Positions 44,359 through 54,780 of a stretch of 64,000 bases of DNA are shown here, one piece after another. Position numbers and translations under genes: made by a program. Where the stretch lies: the NCBI GenBank assembly GCA_949987705.1, contig OX465281.1, forward strand, positions 222,613,978 through 222,677,977, read 5' to 3'. Each line of letters starts with the position of its first letter. Within the stretch, counting starts at the first letter, position 1. Below the pieces are notes generated by a model. It did no database searches and was not told where the DNA came from. It was given only the letters and a program-made list of their open reading frames with translations. This DNA is from Thereva unica. Its lineage: Eukaryota; Arthropoda; Insecta; Diptera; Therevidae.

Positions 44359-45679
44359 CTGAAAAGAAGAAGTGGAAAAACTTTTCTGTAATTTATTCCT
44401 TCACTTTTTTTATAGCTGCAATGTTGTAAGAGTTAGAAAAATTTTTCGAATCCTTTTTTGTCATACAAGTTAAATTAAAACTATGAAGAGGCATTCACCG
44501 GATTACGATTAAGGCCCGGGGTTTCAAGGAGATAAGAACTTTTTTTTTTATATATCACATTTTTCTCCAGCTTGTGGCATATTGCCTGAAAAGCTTCAGT
44601 ATGGCATTCCGCAGTAGAAAGGATAACGTTTTAAATAAGGATTTTTTTTAAATGGAATTCCTTGTTAATGTAGGAAAATGATAAGAAGCAGTTTTTTTAC
44701 TCATTCTTTAGTTTATTTAAAGTGCAAAAATATAGTTGGAAATTTATGAGGGATTTTAAAAACTGATATGTATTCATGAAGTTTGTTTGCTTGTTGTTGA
44801 ATAGACTCAACAAATTTGGTCTTTATATAAGATGGCCTTGTTTATCATAGGGTTTTTTGCATAGAACAAGCGAAATGGCTAATTTACTTTATGATTGTTT
44901 ACTTTGCCGCATGCATGCTCCTGTATTTTTAACTTCCCAGCTTATAGGGAAGTTATTGTAATCGGTCCGAAAATCCAAATCGTAATTTCAAGGTCCCACT
45001 AGCATACCAGCGGAAAACTAATCAAGCGCTGCCAAAAGAAGCCAGATTGTAGCGCTTACCATTCATGTTACGGAAGCTCTTTCGAAGCACATACTTTATA
45101 CTTCCATTTTTTTCCCTCCTTTGTTTTTCTCAAGTTTGGGAAATATGTGGTTTTAACAATAATCGCGTCTGTTGTGAAATTCTTTTTATGGTGAAAACCA
45201 TAAGTGAAATTTTCCCTAAGTAAGTGAAATTAATTATAATAATAAATATATTTCAGTTATTAATTAAATTAATTGTTTAAACAGAAAAATCATTGTGCGG
45301 TGGATTTCAGCAAAATTTCTATGTGTCAAGAAAGCTTTCGGAGGTTCAATTGAAGAAAGGCTTCAATTCCTAGCTTCACTTGCGCGTCTTCAACAACAAA
45401 ATAGAAGCGCTTCGCTGTAATGACATGCCTGTGTTAAAAGGAAAGGAATTGGGATATGAATAAGAAGTGCATTGGCATTCCTTTTCAGCGCTTCAGAATC
45501 TGTTCAAAAGCGCTACAGATCCCCGCCGGGATTTTAAGCAAAAATTTGAAAGTAAGTATGTGTGTGGGTGTGTGCGTGTTTGTGGTCATTTTTTCCTGCA
45601 CGATATCGCGCAAACAATAAAAGATATCGACTGCGTTGAGGTGTCGTTCGAAGCGTATTAACGGAATTATAATCTGAAA
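44359..45679. other. Intron upstream of exon A; nothing recognised
   Basis: No F-BAR start exon was seen here on the minus strand. Poly-T and poly-A patches and short frames only. Confidence 0.4.
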
Positions 45680-45895
45680 GGGTAGACCAAATCGAACTGT
45701 CACATCCGCTGGATAAACAACCAATGAAGGAAGTAGCGAGTGTGGGACGCTGTAATCCCGCCTACTAGCGATGGACTAGCAATCCTTCCTGGCAATATCA
45801 ATTGCTTTGAAACCGAAAGCAGAGCCTCGGACCGGACGGATAACTCAACGACGAACTGGCAAATGGGAAAAGGACATATTTACATACATGGAACG

Positions 45896-47130
45896 CACAG
45901 TGGGCTAGATTAGGAAAAAAGTGGACAAAAATATAATGCGTTGTCTTATACATTCGAAATTTTGGCTACATGATTGTTTCACATCGCTGATCACAAATCC
46001 GTTATTAAAACTATCAAAAACAAAATGGCGGATCCAATATGGTGGACGGATTTTACAAAGACTCGCATATTCTGAGAACAAAAGAATTGTAAAAAGCAAA
46101 TGGTTTATTTTTAATTTTTTTTATTTTTATTTTTAATTAAAATTAATTACTTTAAAATAATCATACATACATTTATAAACTTTACGTATATACATTAAAT
46201 ATAATTCCTTAATCGGAGCCTTCGTCGCTACTAGCGGACTCAGATGGTACGATTGCTTTATTTAAGTCCCTGCTAGTCTCTGTGTCGGATGTATGAAGCA
46301 ACCTCAAAGCTTCGCCAGACAAACTGTTATTACATTTAGGGTATTTCCGGCACATGCTCGAAATATAAGGGTCGGATGTGACGAGAAGACGATTGAATAC
46401 ATCCTCCATATTTCCGTGTCTAGAAGTTTTTCTAGCAAAATGCTCACGATATTTTTTAAAATCTTTGTTACGCGCCTCCTGGGCGTCTTCAGACATTTCA
46501 CCAAGCGTTAATTAAATGTAATAAATTAAATTTTCATACATTTTTCCGAAAATTTCACATGGTAACACTACGAACGAGTTTTAACGTTTTTTCACGAAAG
46601 CACGCGATTCACGCCGTACAAAATATGAATTGGCAAGTTTTGGCACCCAAATCTTTCGAATTCTCATTATAAAGAATTTCCTACAAAATCGCGTTAAAAC
46701 TATGCCGGGCGGTAGTGGGCCATAAACTATTTTTACAATTTAAGGCTAATTTATTTAAAAAAAAAAAAATTTTTTTTTCGTGGTTATTGATCATGTATTA
46801 TTATTTAATAACGGTAAAACACATAAAAATTTTCTACATACCTTCAGGATCACTCTCCATTGAACTTAATTAATATTACACACTCAGATATAAAGTTATT
46901 GGGGTTTAACGTAGGAAGTGTTTTTCGCGGTGACGACACGCAAATGCAGATATGTCCAAAGTATCTAACTTCGGAATGCCTCAGATCCGCAGGATTTAAA
47001 GCTACCCGCCCTATTTTTCGGAAAAACGTCCAGGGGATCCCCCTCTATAAAATAATTCCTATAGAAAAGGGCATTTAAAAAAATTTTTTTTTTATTTTTG
47101 TCCACTTTTTTTAGAATCTAGCCCACTGTG
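45896..47130 (-). mobile_element. Transib-superfamily element, 1235 bp, internally deleted
   Basis: Both ends read cacagtgggctagatt inward, followed after a few changes by aaaaagtggacaaaaat. A 5 bp GAACG duplication lies at 45891-45895 and 47131-47135. The CACAGTG terminus and the 5 bp GC-rich duplication are the known marks of Transib. The interior holds a C-terminal transposase piece on the minus strand (46209-46496) and, at 46860, a possible start codon with a gtatgt donor 19 bases later. The catalytic middle of the transposase is absent. Removing the insert restores TWNVQTL in the surrounding LINE. Confidence 0.85.
46209..46496 (-). CDS. Transib-like transposase, C-terminal remnant
   Basis: 95-codon frame. 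NMEDVFNRLLVTSDPYISSM, preceded by KKYREHFARKTSRHG, fits the C-terminal region of Transib transposases as I recall it (N-x-x-D-x-F-x-R-L-L-x-x-S-D-P-x-I-S). The ending is acidic (ESASSDEGSD). The DDE core is not in the element, so any product could at most keep a tail function. A spliced form is possible: ATG at 46860, donor at 46841, and an AG just before the second Asp codon (gaag|ac at about 46487) keep the frame. Identity should be tested by alignment. Confidence 0.6.
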   Translation of the reverse strand: MSEDAQEARNKDFKKYREHFARKTSRHGNMEDVFNRLLVTSDPYISSMCRKYPKCNNSLSGEALRLLHTSDTETSRDLNKAIVPSESASSDEGSD

Positions 47131-47420
47131 GAACGTGCAAACTCTATACCAACCTGGCAAGTTAAGAGTACTATTGGATCAGCTTGAAAAATTCAAGGCC
47201 GATATAACGGCGATCCAAGAAGTTAGATGGTTGAGGAAAAGCGTAATGGAGAACAGGAATTACACAATATACTACAGCTGCAGAGATAAAGAGCACATCC
47301 TATGTACGGCATTTGTCGTAAGAAAAAGCTAAAAATATGCTTTAACAGGATTCGAAGCAAACAGCGAAAGAATGTGCAAGAAATAAAGGCAAATTCCACA
47401 ATTCTTCTTCTTTATCAGGT

Positions 47421-47920
47421 CTACAACCGTGATCCGATCCGATCTCGCAACTGTTCTGCACCGGTCCCGATTGTGAGCCGATGTCATCCAGTTTGGCACT
47501 TTGAAAAGAGAGGATAAGGAACCGAAAATAGCGTACATGTACACGGATTTGAGGGAAGCACTTGGGATCAAGAAATTTTCTCTCTAATTCTCTCCCTCCA
47601 CTTTAACCACAACAACAAAATACATTGACTTTAACCACACAACAAAATACATTGTCTAACCCGGACATAGGCGTAGTGAAATTTGTCCAGGTTTTGCGAA
47701 GGGTCTGCTTCAAACATTTAGCCAAGTGAAGCGTTCTCACCGAGATGGTTGCTGAGAAACTTTATCCCTCCCGGTTTTTGAATAAATATAACACAGCCAC
47801 TGTCCGGGTTAGACACAAATACGTAAAGAATGCTATGCATTAGTGTTGCCAAAATGCTTCCCCGTGTTTAATAAATTGCACTTCCTCGTCTTCTCTATTC
47901 AAAAGTTTGGCATTCCTAAG
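47421..47920. other. No gene seen
   Basis: Between two RTE fragments of opposite orientation. accacaacaacaaaatacatt occurs nearly twice at about 47605-47660. Confidence 0.4.
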
Positions 47921-48690
47921 ATATAAGCTCTAGCGAAGGTTGGGTCTCCCTCGCTGTCGCACCCCGTAGGTCTTACCACAGAGAACTTTCCGAGCGGACT
48001 CATCTTCACTCATACGAGCTAGATGCCCTGCCAACCGGAGCTTATCGAGCTTTTTTTTTTCTTTACAATATCTATGTCGGGTAGGGCTCGTAGATCTCGT
48101 CATTGTAGAGTCTAGTAGTAGAGGGTAAGACCATCGTCTAATATAGTAATAGACGTTATAGTTAGACTATAAAGAGCTTTGTTTGTCGTGCGCGTATTTC
48201 TGGTTCCATGCAATTTGTTGGCTGCTACTATTGACCCAAACTCGTGTTCTTCTACCTTTGTTGTGGAACTAATGTTGTGAGTTCTAGTAGACGAGGCCAC
48301 CATCTGGACAGTGTTCCGGATAACTTTACTTGGCTTGTGACATTGGTCATGGTCAACCTACATAGCCTTGTCAGTTTGTTGGGGTTGCTGAGTTCTCTCA
48401 TGCTTTGTATTCTGGCTATGCAATATCATAGGCGGCTTTAAAGTCTATAAAGAGGTGTTGAATTGGGTTTTGAAACTCTGGACATTTTCCATAGTTTACC
48501 TCAAGGTGAAAATCTGAGCAGTCATTCATTTGCCTGGGCTGAAGCCACACTGCTATGATGTTTCTGGCGTATGGGGCCATCCTGTTTTGTAGGATAGCGA
48601 GGAATATCTTATACTCGTACACCGTACTCAACAATGTTATACCGCGATAATTTGTGCACACTGTGATATCTCCCTTTTTATGTACTGGGC
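47920..48690 (-). mobile_element. RTE-type LINE fragment, minus strand
   Basis: From 48690 downward: KGDITVCTNYRGITLLSTVY, then a region matching the G-F-R-x-x-R-S-T segment (WLQPRQMNDCSDFHLEV) and HLFIDFKAAYDIA. The RT catalytic centre is missing. The C-terminal arm is recognisable at about 48065-47935 as ARMSEDESARKVLCGK and YGVRQRGRPN. It is internally deleted and frameshifted. Confidence 0.75.
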
Positions 48691-48692
48691 AG

Positions 48693-48875
48693 TAGTGATG
48701 AGCAAACGCAAGAACAAGACAAGACTAATCTAGTCTTGTTCTTGTCTTGTTCTTTTTCAGTCTGTCTTGTTCTTGTTCTTGCAAGCATAACTAAGTCTTG
48801 TTCTTGTTCTTGGTCTTGCTAAATGAGCAAGAACAAGACAAAACTGGAAGAACAAGACCAGTTTTGCTCATCACT
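48693..48875. mobile_element. Short CAAGA-rich element with tagtgatgagcaa ends
   Basis: 183 bp bounded by tagtgatgagc and gctcatcacta. The interior is almost wholly built of caagaacaagac and its complement. The same ends occur at 52223, 53222, 53393 and 53502, so this is a multi-copy family. No target duplication is visible here. Confidence 0.7.
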
Positions 48876-51582
48876 AGTGTTGTTCACATTTCGCTCTGTA
48901 GACTAATGAGTTTGCCAACCGCTGGGCTAGGTCGTATGCTTCTCAGAGGAAACTGGTGTTTTCGTAGGCTGAAAATGCTGCCTTGGCTAGTAGGTTCCAG
49001 TTACATTTTGCACAATATTGGGGTAATTTATTCATAATATGATTTATTATCGGGATTTACTTCCAATTCTATCAAGTTTTATATCAATCAACTCTTTACG
49101 CATAAAAATACGAATTAATAACGCAATAATTTTAACCCCTTCAGCCAAATTGAATATTTTAATATTCAACCAACAAAATACACACATCATTTTGCAATTT
49201 TATACACATATTTACATTTTATAAATGCAAATGAAGAAAACCAAATTTTCTGTACATTAATTAACACAATTACAATTTTCATCCGTTTTCGCCAATGCGA
49301 AATTTATTCCAAAATCAAAAAGCCAACCCTTAAAATCTTGATACATAATTTCAACGAGTTAATTGGCAGAAACACTTTATGCAATATTTCAACAAAATCA
49401 GATTCAAGCGGGAACAGATTCATGAATAAATTTTAGTAACGAAATTCATCCCTCATCCTGGTACACAGCAACATCCAGGCTTCCAACGGCAATGATCAAG
49501 GATTCAAGCCTGAAATTGTTTCAAGCATATCCATCGCAAATTAGCCAAAAATGCGAGTACTGGCTTCAGGAATATGTGATGTCTTTCAGCACACGTTGCA
49601 GGCGCAAAAAGGAACATCAGCCCCTAGCATCTTGACGATGCTAATCTTGTCATGTCTCAAGTGGTGACATTATCATCACCACCAAGGGCAAAACTTTTGA
49701 CGTACATACATATGTACATGGCTAACAGGAGAGTGTGGATTTTGAAAGCAACTCTACCTTGTAAGTACAAGCCCTTTGATGGGCACCATAACCAACGCCG
49801 AGACAGTCCCTTGGTCCCCCATCACCAGCAGCATCGCAGGAAACACAATTTCTTCAATAAAATTCCATACGATTTTCAAGCAGCTATGCAGGACATGGAA
49901 TGTGAATGACGGCATCTATGTACCTAAGGGTTATACTCCGACTTGCTGCTCCCCCGAAATTAGGGCTTGTCTGGGGGAGGCATCCGACAACGATATCGAT
50001 ACTGCTTAATTCAGGATGAATATGGAATAGTCCCATACGAATTAAGCCCTGGGTCGACAGCATCCTTTCAATGTCCACATTCTGTGTGGGGGGAGATGCT
50101 TTAATCGATTCAAGACTTCGTTGACATGAGGGCTTTTCCATGTCGTCCCGCCTGGATGCAAGGACATCCGCACTTTAGAGTATTTATGTACAACACTTGC
50201 TTAGTGGAGCTCCGTTCCTGTGCTAAGGTTGCCCTTTGTCAAGGATACAGTGATGGATTCCGTGCTTATGGGTTCTGTTTTCATGCATATCGCAAAAAAG
50301 AGAATTTATTCAAACTCTAGCAGCCATGTAAGCTTTTGTGTGTTTTGTGTTATATTTATATTTCCACCCAGGAGGAAAATCCTAGAAGGAAGTTATTTGA
50401 TGAATAAAGACACCCTTTCAGTTACAATAAACTTCCACAATAAAAAGAAATTTCTTTTCGATGAGTTTTACGTTACTAGATGGCGCAAGTGATAGCAAAA
50501 TTGTAAGCATGCACTGAGATTTAGTTTTTAAAGTCTCAAAAAATATAGAATCTTTGTCAGGAGACTCTTTGCCATGGAAACTAATACCATACTCGTAAAG
50601 CAGTCTTTCTCTATACATATATGGCACTAGATCCAATTCTGGCAGATGCTTTTGCCTGTCTCAGGATAGATGGGATTCTAAGTTTCTTATCTAAAATTTA
50701 TTCAATATTTGAATATTCAACTATCTCCGCACGTCCTAGCAGGGTGCTTAGATGCAGGATATGTGAAAGTTGATGGTATAGAGAATATCGTAGCACATGA
50801 ATCTATTGAAAATAGATGAAGGACAATAAAATTTCCAAAAACAGATACCAACTTAAATCCGGAATCGGAATATTAAACAAGGAAATTCGAATTACAATGG
50901 AGGGGTAGAATTACTAGAGCTCAGAACTAAGCGACTTTGTACTGCTGATGATTATATCATTGAGTGGTAAGTCGACGAACTAGGTCTATTCGCGAGGAGA
51001 GTAGTAGAGAAAGTAGTGAAAAAAACTGCCAACGACAACATACCGTTTTATTACATCGGCTTACATCGAACACTGCAATGACAGAACGCTCATATGAGAT
51101 TGCTTCTTCGGTTATTATGCCTACAGGCGATAATACGAGTAAAGGCAGGAAATTACGGTAAGGAGGGAAGACAAGAAAGAAGAAATGTTTTCTAGGTGGG
51201 ACAAGTCGAAACGTGAATGACCATGCCATGCATAGTAGACTCCTACCGTGAAGCTCTGAGATGATAATCGGAGGCCTTACTCCCTATGCCGCGCCGTCTT
51301 TGCAGAATCTCCGGTGTCGTCCTGCTTCACAACTTCTGAAGGACTTTGTTTTCGAACACAGCTAAGAAATCAAAGGAAAAATAAACAAAAACTTCTCTTT
51401 CGGGAGCCAATACATCCCGTTTGCATTCTCCAGGTTTTCTTGCTTAGTATGGTTATAGGCAATGGTAGAAGAGTATGGAATTGAAGGGTTATCCCATAAG
51501 ATGGATTCGAGCCACAGACCTATGGGATCACAGTTCAAAATCCTCATTTATTAACAATTTTGATTTTTTAACTCTATGTAAG
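48876..51582. other. No gene recognised
   Basis: Frames 49652-49909, 49776-50009 (+) and 49884-50141 (-) overlap on both strands without a motif. 50126-50492 and 50957-51229 likewise. Splice-like sites were not pursued because no domain anchors them. Confidence 0.35.
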
Positions 51583-51585
51583 TAA

Positions 51586-54071
51586 GGGGTCATCCATAAA
51601 TTACGTGAGGTGATTTTTGGGATTTTTCGACCCCCCCTCCCCCTTGGTGAGATTTCGTGAGATTTGGCTCGACCCCCTCCCTCCCCCCCTAATCTCACGT
51701 GAGATTTTTCAAATTTTAAAAAAATCTAGTCTTTACACTAAAAATACGTATTTACGGTCACAGCAAAGTGGGCCTTTTCTTAGAATATAGATCTGCAGGA
51801 AAGGCCCTCGAATTTAAAATCCTTGTTCGTAACCGTAGTGAAATCCGATTAAAATTCGGAGTGAAAGGCGTGTGAAAAGTTCATCTGAGCGGAAGGGGGG
51901 GTGTTGGGAGCAAGATTTTATTTGAGATAATTGATAATGTGGACGCCTTGCCCTCCTCTATTCCACTCACTTTTCCGTTTGTAGTGGACACACAAGTAGT
52001 TCTAAATTCTAAGGGCCTTTTTGCGGGTCAGTGTTAGTTGGCTCGTACTCTGCAGCATTTGACGAGACACACGTTTGACAATCGACAACCAATTTTTGTG
52101 TAGGATTTACCCCTATCTTAAGGCCCCAATTTACACACAGTTCGCAAGCAGGCCATGGCCTGAAAGTTTTCGCCTTGAGGCCAAGTATCCCTAAACACTC
52201 ACTGGCCGCCAACTGTATGGGGTAGTGATGAGCAAGACTTTTCTTGCAATTCTTCCTTTTATTGTACATTAAGGGGGTTTCTTGGTAAATCTGACCGAAG
52301 TATAGGCAGTTTTCGTGATTTTTTTTTTATTGAAACAATAAGTAATACAATATTGGGGTTTTATCTGGTGGTTAGAGTGTCTCTTGAAGATTTCACACGA
52401 ATTTAGCCGAAGTGAAATTCGACACCGTACGCCTGTGGGGAGCATGGGTTCGCGCGCGCGCACGCCGTGCACGTCCGACTGGTGTGACGTGTAGGGGTTA
52501 AACGGCTTACCTGAAACAAAATATAATGAAAGTTTATAAAAATAAATTAGTTTTGCGACACCCCATCGACGCCCAAAGTTTAAAAAATGTATTTTGTATT
52601 GAAAATGGCGTGCAGTGAAAAAAAGTGGCTGTTTTTGGCCCTTTTTTCATGTTTGCTACACCGTAAAAAATATAAATAATTAATTTTTTAAAAATCGGCC
52701 GCCGATGGGGTCTCAAGAAAACAATTGTCTGTGAGTTACAAAAAATCCGAATGCTGTAATTGAATCGGTGTTTCCTGTATGCGTTACACCAGTTTTAAAA
52801 TATGGGTTTCGCGTAAATCGACTTCAAAGTTTTCGGTTCTTTTCGGCGCGACTGAGCTACAACTGAACGATCGATCCATCGCGCTGACTGATTTAATGAA
52901 CGTTATTTTACAACTCACCGCTAATCAGCTATTCCAGCACCGTAGAGTATACCTCTTCTTCTTCTTCATAAAAAGCCGCTTGTTGTCTTTGTCTTCAGAG
53001 GCTAGAGCGAACAGCCGGTCGAAGCGGCGAGTGCAACTACGCCTTTGAACCGCTATTTGAATGGGATCGAGTTTAGCTATCGAAAAACGGTTTTAGGAGA
53101 ATATTTTTGAGACATGTAGGATGCCGAAAAGCGAAAAAAAAAGATTTTTTGAAACAAAAAAAAAAATACCAAGGAAGACCAAACCAGGAACAACACAAGA
53201 CAGGACAAAATAAGACTACATTGCTCATCACTAAATGCCTAAAGTCTTGCAGTGGTGAGCAAAAGGCCTTCGAAAAAGTCTTGCTAAAAGTCTTGGAAAA
53301 AGTCTTGCAGTCTTGTCTTTGTCCTGCTGAATTGTCTTTGTCCTGCAAGACAAGACGTTTTGCTCATTACTGGAAAACTTTTGCCCCTTAGTGATGAGCA
53401 AAAAGTCTTGCTATCCTGATCTTGCAGTCTTGGCTTATCCTTGTCTTGTCTTGGTATTTCTTGGTCTTGCTAAATGTGCAAGACTAGTCTTGCTCATCAC
53501 TAGTATGGGGCCTGCAGTTCAAGAAAGCTGACGAAACTCGCATTTATCGTCAGTTCGGGCCTGAAGATCTGAACTTCTATTCACTAAGAATTCACACCGT
53601 ATTCACTCGGGACGGAAAGCAAGGCGCGAGCTAGTCGTGAAAACCTTCCACCATCGCGTTTGCGCTTTTTTGCTCCTTTGTGTTCACGGCGTGAGGCTTG
53701 AAGCTTTCGTTGGGGCTATGAGCATTATTGTACTTGAATTAATAACCTGCTATGCTAAGCAGTCGTTTTCGCCTGTGTGTGTAGGGAATCAGGACTTTAC
53801 CTACATGCCACGGCCTGTCAGACTCATCCCTCAGTTAGACTGAGTCAAGCTTAGTTCTGCCGGCCGGCCTGTAAGTCAATGGGGGTCTTTAGTGGAGAAA
53901 CACGTTTTACTTAATTTAACCCAATTTTCGCGCAATTTTACACTGTATGTTTAAAAAAAAAAATACGTGAGATTTGCCGAGACCCCCTCTCTCCCCCAGG
54001 TGAGATTTGGTGAGATTCGACTCGACCCCCTCCCCCCCCCTAAACGCCTCACGTAATTAATGGACGACCCC
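51586..54071. mobile_element. Harbinger-like element with TAA duplication, split by a hAT-like compound
   Basis: Ends ggggtcatccataaattacg (left) and the complement of ggggtcgtccattaattacg (right), about 25 bp with two differences, flanked by TAA at 51583-51585 and 54072-54074. Each end is followed by ggtgagatttcgtgagattt- and cgaccccctccc-type blocks that also mirror each other. Without the 1.29 kb insert the element is about 1.2 kb and has no coding motif. The class call rests on the 3 bp TAA duplication. Confidence 0.72.
52223..53502. mobile_element. hAT-like compound element, 1280 bp, 8 bp GTATGGGG duplication
   Basis: Ends tagtgatgagcaagact and its complement; perfect 8 bp duplications GTATGGGG at 52215-52222 and 53503-53510. 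8 bp is the hAT signature. Inside, further copies of the ends at about 53222 (ttgctcatcacta), 53251 (cagtggtgagcaaaa), 53353 (ttttgctcattact) and 53393 (tagtgatgagcaaaa) divide it into three units: about 52223-53234, 53250-53366 and 53393-53502. The two small units are made of cttgc/gtcttg repeats. Frames such as 52779-53048 show no transposase motif. Confidence 0.78.
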
Positions 54072-54074
54072 TAA

Positions 54075-54780
54075 CTACTTATTATATCTGGATACGATGC
54101 CTTGCAAATCGACTGGCAGTGACTTCCATAAAAAAGAGCTGCGAAGACAAAGAAAGAACGCTGTCCAATTAAAGTGCGGAAACGCGGAATAATCAAATTA
54201 TTATTTCTAAGCGATTGTGAGAACTGAACGAACTGATTAAGGTATGCAGGTTTGCGCTGGCGCAGAATATCGTGAAATAGACTCAAAAGCCTTGCGATAA
54301 TCATTAAGGAAGCAGCCCAAAACAGAATTCAATTAGGGTGAAATATGGTCAATGTGGCGTAACTTATAAACAAAACGATCACAATCGTTAAAGGCTACTA
54401 CAAGCGCAAGAAGAATCGAGAGAAGGGAAAATAGAAAAGTCATGCAGAATTAAGGCTTTCACTAAATTCAAACGAACAGCCCTTTTAAGAAAACTACAGT
54501 AATATCAGGTTTGGTTTGGTGGTCACAGCAGTTCATACTACTATTCAGAACAATCTCTAGATTTCTTACTTTTCAAACGCGAACGAGGAACCCTATTTAA
54601 GGAAATTGCTGGGAGGTCAGTTTGAGATATCTAAGAATGTGAAAAGAAAATATAATGTGACTTCGATGGGTTTAGCTGTAGTAAGTTCAGCTGTAACCTT
54701 CTCTACACAATTATGGATTTGATCTTTTGGCGTAGAAAAATAAAGCTACACAGCATCTGTATACATATGAACCTTGGAAT
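54075..54780. other. No gene seen
   Basis: Minus-strand frame 54071-54304 vaguely resembles a LINE end (NNLIIPRFRTLIGQRSFFVF, like the R-x-x-x-x-x-x-S-F ending) and may be another CR1/L2-like scrap. Confidence 0.35.

Larger units (their letters stand above)
45680..47420 (+). mobile_element. RTE-type LINE 5' fragment, split by the Transib element
   Basis: A non-coding leader (45680-45890) is followed, after removal of the Transib insert and one GAACG, by TWNVQTLYQPGKLRVLLDQL and ITAIQEVRW, the opening of an AP-type endonuclease. Similarity fades after AFVVRKS at about 47330; loose matches continue to about 47420. RT of this copy is not present downstream in this orientation. Confidence 0.75.

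Noticed and set aside
49652..50141. Overlapping frames on both strands as a host gene
   Set aside because: No motif in any frame and no supporting splice sites; could be decayed repeat.
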